Part shown: piece after piece, positions 46,882 to 58,788 of the stretch
Layout: each line of letters begins with the position of its first letter
Position numbering within the stretch: the first letter of the stretch is position 1
Origin: Brachionus plicatilis
Taxonomy: Eukaryota; Rotifera; Eurotatoria; Ploima; Brachionidae
DNA length: 64,000 nucleotides
Direction of reading: 5' to 3'
NCBI GenBank assembly: GCA_010279815.1
Contig: QEOQ01000460.1
Coordinates: 520,348 to 584,347 of the forward strand
Notes under the pieces: model-generated
What the model was told of the DNA's origin: nothing
Database searches by the model: none
What the model saw: only the letters and a program-made list of their open reading frames with translations
Translations under genes and position numbers: made by a program

Positions 46882-47429
46882 ATGTCCATTAATTCGAACC
46901 AGTTCCGAGATTTGTCCATAACTTCGGGACAAGATGTCACAGTCGATAAGTCAAGGAATTATGCCAATCTTTTTACAATTAAAAATTTTGATCTCAAAGA
47001 ACTTAATTTGACAATTCAATATTTGGCCATTATAAATCAAGACCAAGTTGGTTTGCTTACCAATGAACCAATTCGAGATGCAGTTCTCGGTTCCAAAAAT
47101 AAGCTGGAAAAACTTAATTTGAGACTTTTGAAAAATTATTACTCTAAAGATTGGAAAAATAAGATCAAATTTGGAATGAGAATTTTATACTCGATAATTT
47201 CTATTTTGGCCGTTGACTTGGTACAATTGTATTCAATGGAACAGTTAAGTGACGAAATCAAGATCAAGTCTTCGTTTATGTTTGGGGTAATAAAGATGAC
47301 GCATTTTAAAATAAATAACCCTTTTGACTATTGTAGCTAAAAAAATGCGTCAAAAAAACTAAAGATCTAGTTATTAATGACTTAGTTAATTTAAGGTATT
47401 TTTGCTCAGTGGATTGTACGTTATTTTAA
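46882..47429 (+). CDS. Unrecognised 165-aa protein, two exons
   Basis: Exons 46882-47286 and 47337-47429 with a 50-nt GT-AG intron (donor TTTGGG|GTAATA, acceptor CTATTGTAG), the usual intron size in this window. Without splicing the frame would end after a further 18 codons. The start is the first ATG (MSINSNQFRDLSITSGQDV). The protein looks soluble and largely helical (LKNYYSKDWKNKIKFGMRIL, SIISILAVDLVQLYSMEQL), with no membrane segment or zinc motif. AATAAA follows the stop at 47437. No family recognised. Confidence 0.6.
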
Positions 47430-48924
47430 TGAATACAATAAACGAAATTACAAGATTTTTGTTTAGCAAAAATTTAATTAAAAACCTTGTGTGTTTAGGT
47501 AAATATATTTTTTTGCTCTAGTGTCCTAACACAATATTAATTTATAGAGATTTTTGTTAATTAAGTCAAAATAAAAATCCAAGTTATTTTGGTTTAAAAA
47601 TGAAAGTTTCTTTAAAAGAAAAATAAACTAAAATTATTGTTAAAAAATCGCCATTAAATTCTCGAAAGTATTGTATATTATAGAATGAATTAATTATTTT
47701 TTTTAAAGGAATACTTATCATTTTGATTATTTGCAGAATTAATTTGTTGATTATGGGCACAAACTTAAAAATGGAACAAACAAGAAATCTAACTTGGAAG
47801 AATGTAATAAAACTGTTTACCAAAAAAAAAACTTAGATATTGATTCTTTTTTATTCAAGGTATTGTGAAGTTAGACTAAAAAAATGCACAATTAATTTTT
47901 TTTTTTTTTTGCTTTTACTTCTTGAAATCTCCTTAAAGTTCGTAACATATTGTTACATACATAGTTCTAGATCAAATTGTGGTATTTTGGGAGAATTTGC
48001 TTACTATTGAAACAATATATGAATTTTTAGTCACAAGAAAAAAAAACAAAATGATTTATTAAGTTCTACTGTATTTTTAATAAATTTTATAATATAAATT
48101 TTTAAACGTTTTTTTTTGGACCGAAACATATTAAAGAAAATCAAATTGAATCTTAACAGAAAAAGACAAAGATGGCATATAAAAAAATCTAGAGTTTGAA
48201 TTACTTTAATAAGAATTCATTTAATTTCTTCAATATAATTGTAAGACAAGTTGAAAATTTATATTTAATTATTATGACCGGTTAAGATATTTCTTTACGA
48301 AAAATCATTTTCAAATTGCTCATTGGATTTAAGCCTAATTTAAATGATTAATTTTCTAAAGCAATAAATAATTTTTAGAAATTTTTTTGAGAAAAATTTC
48401 AAATTTCTTTATTGATCAATTCAACCTTTTTTGGGATATATTTTTAACTTCAATTTTTGTAAATATTTTTAAATATTTTTAAGGTAACTATTCACAAGCT
48501 TAGAAATGTATCCATATTTTTTCAAGATAAAAAAGGTGACTAGATTATCAGCAAACAAGAGGAAGGAGGATGTTTTTTTAGATTTGTTTTTATATATCGT
48601 TAATTGAAATTGAAAAAAGAAGAGGACTTGTGACCGAGCTTTAAGCAACTAAGGTTTCGATAATACTATGATTAGTTTCATAGTGTTTAAGGCTTACAAA
48701 TAATTTACGATTATTTAGGAAATTTTTCTAAAAAATCAATAAAGCCTATCACCAAGGTGAAATTTTCAATTTTTAAATTATTCAAAGTAATTTCCAATTT
48801 AAAGAAAATTTGGTTTTTAATTTAAATAATTTTATTATAAAAAATAAAAAACCCATCAATAAAAAGTCAACTTTTTACAATAATCGAAAAAAAACAATTT
48901 ACAATTCCTGAATATTTTAAACAT
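47430..48924. other. Intergenic DNA with a retrotransposon relic
   Basis: No gene. The relic is annotated at 48430-48662; the rest is AT-rich filler. Confidence 0.5.
48430..48662 (-). pseudogene. Decayed Jockey-like reverse transcriptase fragment
   Basis: Minus-strand translation gives SVTSPLLFSISINDI, two stops, then SFLLFADNLVTFFIL and LKKYGYISKLVNSYLKNI. In order these match motif B, motif C and the following region of the element at 39.1-40.4 kb (GSVLSPLLFNIFINDI, YSLLFADDLVTFFIF, KKGNIESQINKYLSEL). The second catalytic Asp is changed to Asn, and stops and a frameshift are present. Confidence 0.8.
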
Positions 48925-51900
48925 TTAATTTTTAATTTTATCTATTTCTTCCTGAGAAACAATTGCAAACGTTTCTAAATCGTCTTGGTTCATTGATGTA
49001 AAACTTTGACTTGATTTGCTCTTTTTTTTTATTTTTTTCTTTCGTTCTACCACTAACTCATCAGCGGTCTTAGGCCCGTCACTAGCCGACTTTGTAAAAT
49101 ACTTGAACTCGAATTTATGCGCAATCTTGTTCAAAAATTTGCTCGACGAGGACACAGACAACTTTTCTTCGTCAAACCTTTCCAATTCTTCCTCTTCATC
49201 CAAAAAATCGTCTACATCAAATCGAATTTCTGTTTTAAAAATAAAAGATAATTTTTTAAAAAATTTTATTTAACAATTATTATGGCTAAAAAAATGACTT
49301 TGTTTATAAATTAATTTGTGACTAGTGAACTAGAAATTAAAAATTAGATTGTACCTTTTGGTGATGAACTAGAACTGGCAGCAGCACATAGCATTTCTTT
49401 TTTATTAGGCTGATCATAAATGCTTGTCTCATCGTAGTTTACACTTGGGATTAATTTTTCCGACCGCACTTCAAAATTAACATCCGCATCTTCATCATCC
49501 AAATCGTCCTGGTCGTTTGTGGACTCATCATTAGTCTCAGACATTTCTGGAGTCGACTTTTCATCGCTTAAAAATCCTTTTATCCGGTTTACAGTATCTC
49601 TTGCAGCACAGCATTTTTTGCACACCCTTAGTTTACTAAAAAAAAAATTTTAATTAATAAAATTTTAATTTTAATTAATAATTAAATTAAGTTACTTGTT
49701 GTTGTACTCGATCCAATTATTGCAGCAATAGTAGCAGTAAATTTTAAGACAAATACGGCAGTGATGTTTTCTTAGCAAAATACCAAATTGGCTATTGCAG
49801 TTCATGCAGTTGGACACATTCGAATCATCCAGCCACATTGAGTTTGTTTTGAGCAAATTTTCGTATTCTAAATTGTCTGCTTTTTGCCACAGCTCCGCTT
49901 TTTCTCTAAAAAATAATTTAACAAAAAATTTTTAAAAATTTTTAAACTACTTTATTAATTTAATTAAGCGTTTTTTAATTTCAACATTGTCGGCTTCCAA
50001 TTGTTGAATTTGTGAGGAATTTTTTTGCATCAAATCTTGATAAAACGATTTCAATTCATTTAACTCATTTGTTAAATTTTCATTTTTTTGTCGTTCTGAG
50101 TCCAGGATTCGGGATAAATTTTGAATTTGATCGTTTAATAAATAAATCTCTTCTTCTTTGAGTTGAATACTTATTTTGTTTCGTTGTGCTTGGTCATGTT
50201 GAGCGTCAAATTCTGACGATCGTTCATTAATGGCTGCATCCAGTTCCAATTTCAGTTGCTTAATTGTTTTTTCTTGTTCATAGCTCATTTTTTTCAGACA
50301 ATCAATGGATTTGGACTGTTCAGCAATGTCTTTTTTTAGCTGTTCCTCGTAAATTGTTTTACTGCTCAAATCAAACTTTAAGGCATTGTTCTCATTTTCC
50401 AAAATATTAATTGTATTCAGCTGCTTTTCAATCATAGAATTTAAATCAGCGATTTTTTCATTACTTTTCTTCAGCATTTCGCTCAGATTTTCACTCAAAT
50501 TGGTTTGCTTTACCAGACAGTTATTCAGCTCGCTTATTTGCTTGACTTTTTGGTTAATTTTTTCATTTAGAGAGCTAAGTTGAGACTCGCTGGACAAGTT
50601 TAAAGCATTTGTTTCACTGGCTTGTGTGAGTTTGCTAATCTTGGATTCTTTGACACTAAGCTGGTTCATTAGGTCTTCAATTTTTTTTTCATATTGATCC
50701 GTGCTTAAACTTGAAATAGCGGTATCATAGTACACGCTTTGTGCCATGTTTGTCTCAGGTATTTGAGCCATTTCATTCTCCTTTTCTCTCAAATTGGAAT
50801 ACATTCCAAGATCATCGTCCATTTCCAATGGAGTGGAACTCAACAAGATAGAATGTGAGTCTGTCTGTAAAATTTAAACTTTAATTTATTAAAATTTTTT
50901 AAAAAAAATACAATTTTTAAATTATTTAATTAAATTTTCTTGAATTTTTCATGTCACATATTTTTACTTAGATTATTTTTAAATTATTTTTTTACAATTT
51001 TTTATTCTCAGTATTGAACAGTGAAAGCTTATAATAATAAAAATTTTATACTATTTTAAAGATTGTGTGTTACGAATTTATGTTTAAAATGTCAAGTTTC
51101 CTTTAAAACAAAACAAGAAAATAAGCCTAAATTAACGTTGGAATCATTAGCATTAATGGTAAATTTTAAGTTTTTATTTTATTAATTTTTTTAAACGAGA
51201 TAACACAAGAATTATACTCGGTTTAAATTTTTTTTTTTGACTACACAAAATTAATTTATATCTGAGAAAAAAAAATAGTTTTTTTTAGAAATTAAAACTC
51301 AGATTCAGAATTCAGATTAATTAATTGAATTGAATTTTTAGATACATTTGTACTAAAATCTAAGTTTTACAAATTAAAGTCCATTTCTTTCCTGGCAAGT
51401 CAAAGTTTTTTTTTTATTTTAAAAAATTTGGCACAGTCACAAAGACATAAGTTTTAGATCTGTAGAAAAAGTAAAAAGATCCTACTCAACAACTCTTCTT
51501 TTAAATTAATAGGTCATTATTTTTTTAAATTAAATGATAAGAAAATATTAAAATTTTTTTTCAATTCATCCTTATAGTTTTCGCATAAAATTGATGGTTT
51601 TATTAGAAAAAAATTTTGGTACTTAAATTTTAAAGAAATTCTTTCTTCAAATTATTCTCTCAAAATTTTTTGAATTTTTAGTTCTTTTTAAAAATCTAAA
51701 AAATAACAGATATAATCAATATAATTGATCAGAAGTATCACTTAAAAAATAACAAAAAATATATTTACCATTATTTTAGATTGTTTATACACAAACAGAA
51801 CTTAAAGAATTATATTCAGTTTTAAAAATTCAAATGATGCATTATAAAAATGATGCAGCTTATTTTATTCAAAAACCAAAGGGAGTGACAAAGCCCTGCC

Positions 51901-52685
51901 AACTGAATAAAAGAGCATTAATAACTTCTTTAAAAATAACCTGAATTTTTTTTTAATTTTTATTAAACATCCTAAGATAAAAAAATAAAAAATATTTATA
52001 CTTGATCTCTGTCTCTTTCGGTATTGATGCTTGTGTAGCTGCAAATACTGAGAGTTCGGTTGCGGTTTATTTCACTGGGACTATTCCTTTTCATCGAGTT
52101 AATGTTAATCGAGGGCCAATTGGTGTCCAGTTCAAAATCATTGCGTGAAATAAGCTCAAAATTTAAATCATTTAAATCATAAAGTAGCTGAATAATTCTA
52201 GATTTTAACTGTTCATTGAACCAGACAGATTTTTCTTTATACCAAACATTTAGTAATTTCTCTTCCATGATCAACTGCTGAATGGCATCGGCAAGACGAT
52301 GATATTGAAGACAAAATCTTATAAATCCTCTAGCTCTGCCATTATTAGTTTTTATTTCATTTATATTTTTGACGTATTTTATTGCATCTTCAAAACTTCG
52401 GCTAGTTTTGAGCATGTCTTGAATAAAAGTCCAATACTCTCGACTTTCCGCGGATGACGATGAACCTTTTTTTTCTCTTAGATTAAACTGAAGCAAATAT
52501 TCGAGTTTGGCGCAAAATTTCTGCAACTCGACACAGTCATCTCGAATAGCAAAGTTACAATCGTTGTGGTTTAAATTTTGGAGATTTGCTAATTTTTTGA
52601 CCAAGTCTTCCAAATCAGTTACCAATTTGTTAGTTATTTTAGAATGTTTGTCAGTGGACGGCGTGCTGGCTGTGGCAGAGTTCAT
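48925..52685 (-). CDS. FYCO1-like: FYCO1-like RUN-FYVE autophagy/vesicle transport adaptor, lacking GOLD
   Basis: In vertebrates FYCO1 links Rab7, PI3P and LC3 on autophagosomes and late endosomes to kinesin. Five exons: 52685-52002, 50864-49951, 49905-49696, 49635-49355, 49229-48925 (797 aa; human about 1,478). RUN domain in exon 1 (about residues 20-180: KFCAKLEYLLQFN, GRARGFIRFCLQYHRLADAI, DTNWPS). Exon 2 is a coiled coil. The FYVE finger spans exons 3-4: MWLDDSNVSNCMNC, LRKHHCRIC, YCYYCCNNW, LRVCKKCC, with WxxD, R+HHCR and RVC elements intact. The last residues DLETFAIVSQEEIDKI align with the human FYCO1 LC3-interacting region (AVFDIITDEEL). The GOLD domain that follows in vertebrates is absent: a stop comes three residues later. 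The coiled coil is much shorter. Intron 1 is 1,137 nt, the others 45-125. Confidence 0.9.
50865..52001 (-). other. Intron 1 of the FYCO1-like gene
   Basis: 1,137 bases between the RUN exon and the coiled-coil exon; AT-rich, with no further exon or recognisable repeat. Confidence 0.6.
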
Positions 52686-54586
52686 GTCGCTCTAGGAATC
52701 TCTTTTAAAGCTCATTAATAATTTTTTATCTTTTTTTTTATTACGTAATAAAAGAAAAAAATATATTAAATGAAAATTTTAATTTATTTCTAGTTACAAA
52801 AGCCTCGATTTTTAGATTCAAAATTATGCTTGAAAATTTTACGAATATCACAACAAAAATAAATCATTCAAATATTTGTTAACTTTTAAACAATTTTAAT
52901 TTTATTTTAGAATTAAACAAATGTGTCATAAATTTCTTCAATTTTAGGGCTAAATGAGCAGTTCTAGCTGCCCATTTAAAATGTTTTATTTAGAATTTAT
53001 GAAAAATTAAGGATTTTTTTAGCAGATGCATTTTTTTTTAATCTTTTCAAAAAACATTAATTCATTTATGGAATTCATTAATTTGATGAAAAAAATTTAA
53101 TGATATCAAGGTTTGGTTAATTTAGGAAATTTATCATCCTAAATTCAAGTTTAACAAAATAGTTTAAAAAATTCTAGATTTGTATTTTTAAATTATAGAA
53201 ATGTTCAGAACCAATAAGTTTTGACAAAAAAAAATAATTTGTATAACTAATCTTTTTCTGTGTATATTTAAAAACACACTTGTTTAAATAGTTAAAAAAC
53301 TTAGCTAAAAAATTCAATGTCACAAGACCGAGTCTTAAATTTGGCTTTCTCAAATATTAAAAAAGAAGAAGATTGATCCTTTAAAATATTTTACCTTGCC
53401 TGTCTTGTGTGAACGCCAAATGCTTCAATAAGAGTGAAAGTTATAATAGAATATCAAAAGAATAATGGTTATTCAAAATTCAGCAGTTAGATCCATTCTT
53501 AAACTAAAATCAAGAGCATTTCAAAAAACTTAAAAAAAGCTTCCCACAGTTTCAAATCGACTTTTTGAGTTGAATGAAAATATTGTAGGCAATATTTGAA
53601 TGATTGCTGATAAATTCAATGCTTTGATAGAAAATTAAAAAAAATTTGATGCAAAAAAGTGTTTAATTATGGTATGGGGTTAAAAAACGATCAAAAATGA
53701 TTTTTTATTATCAAAAAAAATCCGATTTCAGATAATAGTGCTTGGGATAAAATTTAATATTTCATGGCCAAGTACACAATTTAAAATTTTTATTTGAATT
53801 AAATTTTTGAAAAGTTCCTAATTGGAATATATTTACGATTTTAATTAAAATTTTAATAAAGTAAATATCCGAATTTATTGACATATCTTTAAAAAGAGTA
53901 CTCAATTTTGGTGAGATGTTATTCAAAATTGAGCAATGTTTTTGAAAAAAATAAAAACTCATTATTAATGACTTGTAATTAAATGTTAACAAATTTTAAA
54001 ATTATCAAAAATAGTTTCAGCTTTTATGAAACTCAATTAATCAATCAATTAATATTGCTCAATTCTCGAGGATTGTACATACAAACAAAAAAATTTAAAA
54101 AAATTATTAGATAAAATTTTATGTATTGTGTCATATTTCAAAAATTTTACCTGTATTCCAAAGAATGTCCCAAAAATTAGAATTAAAATTTTTTCGGAAA
54201 TTATTTTTTTTTCATCTAATCTATTAAAGAATTTCCGAATTTCCCATGAATATCGATATTTCACAAAAAATACGGTTTTTATATTACCATGTTTTACAGG
54301 AAATCTCATAAAATATCGCAAATTTACCGTATTTTACGGATAAAAGGTACATGCATTCAATTAAAGAAGCAATGTTTTTATTTTTTATTCTAATCTAAAA
54401 ACTAAAAAGCCAAAGCTTGATACAGAGAAAAAATAGCAAGTAAACATTTACATCTAAATTTATTGTAAAATTTAATACAAAAAAATAATAATTTTGACTT
54501 TTTATTAATTTTAGTTTGCACTTAAAATTTTATTTTAATTCTAACTTCATTTTAAAAATTAAGCTTTAAATCTAAAAATTTTAAAA
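52686..54586. other. Intergenic DNA with a retrotransposon relic
   Basis: Non-coding apart from the relic at 53387-53625. Probably includes the FYCO1 promoter and that of the gene at 54.6 kb. Confidence 0.5.
53387..53625 (+). pseudogene. Decayed Jockey-like reverse transcriptase fragment
   Basis: Translates to ILPCLSCVNAKCFN, then after a frameshift VIQNSAVRSILKLKS, a stop, and TVSNRLFELNENIV. This matches the C-terminal part of the 39.1-40.4 kb element (FPCLNVYSESNLKKL, VIQNSATRSILKLKY, HRVDNRLFDLGENYI). Same family, heavily mutated. Confidence 0.78.
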
Positions 54587-55819
54587 ATGCTTGAACCATC
54601 CGATCAAATGAGATTTGAAGTTAACCTAAACCAAGACGACTTTGACTTCGAAATAGACAAATTAATACTCAATTTAATTCGCTTAAAAGAATCGAGCCAA
54701 TTTGGCAAGAAATTGGCTGCGTCCAAAATAACATTGGTCAAAAAAGCTGCCAAAAGTGACCAAAACTTGATGGACTTTGAAGAAAGTCATTCACTGCAAG
54801 ACTGTTCTTATGAGGAAGAAGATAATAACCAATGGTTAGTTGTTTGGAATAAAATTCTCGTCGAACAAAGCGAACTCCGAAGAGAAGATTTGACCGAGTA
54901 TCTGAGGAACTATACGCAAATTTTGTACCTTCACATAAAAAACCGCATTGATTTAGATTTTAAATGTTTTAATGTAATAAGTGCTTGCCTTGAGCCCAGC
55001 TACATAAATGATCTGTTTGACAAAAATCTCATTGACTTGAATGATTTGAACCATTTTTCTTGTGTTTTCAATCACCAAAATTTGTTCAACCACTTTCATC
55101 CTGGCCAATTTAACAATACCTCGCATGAACCAAGCAAACTAATTGCGTCATTAACTGTCTTTGTTTACAAGTCAAATTGTTATATGTACAAAAAGAATAT
55201 TATAGAATCAATGCTCAAAAGACTGAGTGTTTTTATCAATCGTGAAAATTACCATAAAAGTTTTAGACAAATTTTTGTCAAGCATTTTTTAAAAGCTGTC
55301 TATCTAAATGGCTTGTTCAGTTTTAAAACTTTGAATCTTTTTTTGAACAGTAATCAAAGAACCTGGTCGGATACTAGGCGCATTTCGATCAGTGATGACT
55401 CGTCCGATGAGCTGAGTGATGAAGAAAGTTTGAATAGTGACTCCGAGTCTATAATTACCTCCAGTGGTTCGGACTCTGACATTGAGAATAGGCCAGGAGC
55501 GAATGATCAGCAGCAAAAATCAGTCGGAAAATTGATTGAAATGTTGCCGTCTGACGAATTTAAAAGTTTTTTTCCACTCAATTTAAAAAATTTATGCCGA
55601 ATTGCCATCAAGAATGGAATGAAAAAATACTCGTATAATAATGTTCATAAGCTTAATTTGTTGTCAAATATTTACAAAGATTTTGTTCTTTTTAAAGAAG
55701 AAATCGATCTTGTTATTAAATTGCATTCCGAAATATCTAACCAAAAGACTAGTGGTGCCAGACATGAGCGCTTCCATGATCCGAGGGCTTTTTTCAATAG
55801 TCTGCGAATATTTGTTTAA
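54587..55819 (+). CDS. Protein with a SOCS-box-like C-terminus
   Basis: Single exon, 410 aa. Residues 330-369 (PLNLKNLCRIAIKNG ... LNLLSNIYKDFVLF) resemble a SOCS box: SLK/Q-x-LCR-x-x-I, a spacer, then a hydrophobic L-x-YL-x-F helix, as in ankyrin-SOCS (ASB) proteins, where it recruits Elongin B/C and Cullin 5. The preceding region (100-260) is probably helical (LTEYLRNYTQILYLHIKNRI, FVKHFLKAVYLNGLF) but ankyrin repeats are not recognisable; 270-310 is a Ser/Asp-rich acidic linker. A substrate-receptor role in ubiquitin ligation is therefore inference. AATAAAAT lies about 80 bases after the stop. It could equally be a lineage-specific protein with a chance SOCS-like helix. Confidence 0.65.
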   Translation: MLEPSDQMRFEVNLNQDDFDFEIDKLILNLIRLKESSQFGKKLAASKITLVKKAAKSDQNLMDFEESHSLQDCSYEEEDNNQWLVVWNKILVEQSELRREDLTEYLRNYTQILYLHIKNRIDLDFKCFNVISACLEPSYINDLFDKNLIDLNDLNHFSCVFNHQNLFNHFHPGQFNNTSHEPSKLIASLTVFVYKSNCYMYKKNIIESMLKRLSVFINRENYHKSFRQIFVKHFLKAVYLNGLFSFKTLNLFLNSNQRTWSDTRRISISDDSSDELSDEESLNSDSESIITSSGSDSDIENRPGANDQQQKSVGKLIEMLPSDEFKSFFPLNLKNLCRIAIKNGMKKYSYNNVHKLNLLSNIYKDFVLFKEEIDLVIKLHSEISNQKTSGARHERFHDPRAFFNSLRIFV

Positions 55820-58788
55820 ATTTAAAAAATGAGATTTTAAATAGCACTTTTTTTAAGATTAATTTAGATGTTTCCCATTTTTGTCAAACTTAAACTATTA
55901 AAATAAAATTTTTTTTATTTAACTTTTTTAGTAAAGATATCCAAATATTATTTATAGTATTTCACACCCAAATCGAACTTTCAAGGATCATGCTGAACTT
56001 ATCTTTGATAAAAATCTTAATTTTGGTATAAAAATAAAAATTGTAGCCTTGGATTTTTTTAAATTTTGAATTTTTAAAAAATTTACAGCTTATAAAAATA
56101 ATAGTTTTTCTAATTATAATTATGCTTTTTATTTTTTAAAATTTTTTCATTATTTTATTTTTAAGCTGAATTTCTGTATTTTTTTATTAAGTTTATTTTT
56201 TTTCTTAAATAATTTATTTGGATTAGAGAACAATGGTAAGGAAAAAGAACAACTCTGCTCAAATCATTCTAAAAGCCACAAACCACCACCACAATTTAAA
56301 CTTAACATGTACAGATGGTCAATGATTGATAACCTAAGCTTAAACATAGATTTTACAGATAGAGACATCAATACTAGAATTGGCCTTCGAAAAACTCAAG
56401 TCCACTTTTAAGGTTTTGTATTTTATGTTGATAAAGTGTTCGTAACTAACACTCAAAAGCCCGTTTTTTTTATAGAGGACCAAAGGATTTAAAGGAAAAA
56501 ATAACAAGGGAGTTATTTTTTCACAATATTTTAAAAAAGGTAACAGATTGCTTAAAATATCACCATCATCATTTTTAACAAACTTAAAATTATTTACAAA
56601 AAAAAAATTGATATTAATTTTGATAAATGAAAAAAAAATATTATTTATCAAAATTCCCAGTCCTTGATCGTAACAATTTTTAAAAAGAGATCGGGAAATC
56701 TTATCCATATCGTTCCATTTTCTGAAGTTTTGTCTATGCTATATCAGAGTCTTCATCAGAATCACAATTAGTATTTGGTTGATAAGTTGTTTTAATTTCA
56801 TCTTCAAAATAATTTCAAAATAAGTCGTAATTTTTCTCAAAATCATTTTGATCATTATCAAAAACTACTGACAGGGTATTATCCACATTTCTAAGAAGTT
56901 CGAGCGCTCGGAAGCCGTGTTTTCGTCGAGTTACGGTTCATAAAAATGTAATTTATAAAAATAATATAATATTAAATTTAAATTAATGATTGATCAACTC
57001 GGTCTTCAATTTATTTATAAAAAAAAGACAATATTTCTGGTGGATCCAAAAAACCCTCTTGGGCCTTATTGTATAAATTTTTTTTTCACAAAAAAAAATA
57101 AATAAATTTTCAAACAAAATAAATTAAATATAATTTTAGTTATGACAGAAAAAAATTGTTAAATTATTGAGCAAAAAGCCAAAGATGTATCAAAAAGGGT
57201 GAAGAAATTCCTTGAGCCTTTGAGTGTTAAAGAAGAAGATAAATAATTTAGTCAAGTACTTGAAAATCTTAATAAAAGATGAATCTGAGTCTAATTAAAA
57301 AAAATTGTTAGTGATATTTTAAAATAAATTATTTATCAAAAAAGCTTTTCATTAAATCTATCGTGATTCTTTGCTTGTTTTTAAAACAGCTTAAGAAAAA
57401 TTGGATAATATTTCAATAAATTGACCTGATATTTTAAAATTTAATAAGGAAAATAATTTTAATTACGTAAATTTACACAAATTTAAATGATGCAATTTAT
57501 GATTTTAATTGGAAAAATATAAATAGAAAGGTTAAAAAAACCTGGTTTTTTAAAAATTTTTCAAAATTCTGTTTTATTGGAGAAAAGAGTAAATTTATTA
57601 AAGTTTAAAAAAACAACTTTATTACATCATTGACATGACCACCCACCATCTGTTGCCATCTTTACTACTGTTGTTAATAAAAATTGTCAGCTTCAACCGA
57701 ATTTTTATTTAATGATTTTACTTTTTCAGGCGAGTGATACAATATTGACATTTTTCTGGAGTCAATAACTTTTGAATTTCCAAAAATGCTTGTTTTGCTA
57801 AAAATTCACTTTTTAGTTTTCTTTCCCTCATAAATCCCTTTAGTGCGTTCCATTAGTAAGAAACTTTTTTTTCTATTATTTTTCTACAAATAATAATCAG
57901 ATTGATTAATGAATTTCTGTTTTATGCAATTCTTTAGTTTTCTACTTTTTAAACGAATACTTGCCACTTCGGTTAAATTAGGAAATTTTTTTTAAAGAAA
58001 AAAAGGAAAATGAACTTGTTTTTAATTCGTAAAAAATGGTTTTTCTTTTGGGTAATATTGGGAATTTAGGTAAAATTGGTAAATTCCAATGATCAAATCA
58101 ACGCTGTTTGCGTCGTATTTTGATTTTTTACCGAAAATACAAATATTTTCTCACAATGTTCTTCTCACATCCCCCAAAAACAAAAAACAAAAAAAAATAA
58201 ACAAAAAATAAAAAAAAAATATGATTTTTACATATTTACAATGAAGAAAAAATATTTATTTTCATATTTAATAGAAACAATTCTTGATTTTTTTCAAGTC
58301 TATACCATCATTGGACCCTCTTTAGACAAGTGACCAACATTTCAACACTTCTTTTATTTGATTATTACAAAAATCTCATATTAGAAAAAATAACTGTATT
58401 TAAAATCATTTAAAAGTTAAACATTGAAATTTGTAGGTTAAATTTTTTGAAATTTTTTGTTAAGATCTACATTTTAATCTGCAAAATGTATCAACTACGC
58501 AAACTTTGTATCACCTAAATTTAGTCTCTACAAAAGCCCTTCAAACCTATAAATTACTTTATATATTAAAGATAAAGGATTTAAATCAACTGATGTGTTT
58601 TTAGCTTGAACAAAAAAAAGATATATTAATTTTAAATTCAAATTTTTGGTTTCTTGTTCCAAAATCCACAATTTCAAAAAAATGTCCTTAATTACAAATA
58701 AATATTTTTTTACTCATAAATTTATTGGGAAAAAAATTAAAAAAACAATAAAACAAAACAAAAATTTCCATATTACGTAATGAGTTTT
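55820..58788. other. Intergenic DNA with a decayed coding trace
   Basis: Apart from the trace at 56340-56950 (minus strand) nothing is recognised; 57.0-58.7 kb is AT-rich. Confidence 0.5.
56340..56950 (-). pseudogene. Decayed open frame of unknown origin
   Basis: Minus strand from about 56940: TRRKHGFRALELLRNVDN, then an acidic region (DNDQNDFEKNYDLF, stop, NYFEDEIKTTYQPN, CDSDEDSDIA, stop), then after a frame change a 122-codon open frame from 56708 to 56340. The acidic N-terminal style with stops looks like a decayed gene or transposase. No motif allows a family to be named. Confidence 0.35.

Noticed and set aside
54049..54343. Overlapping open frames on both strands at 54.0-54.3 kb
   Set aside because: AT-driven Phe/Ile/Lys-rich frames with no homology or splice support.
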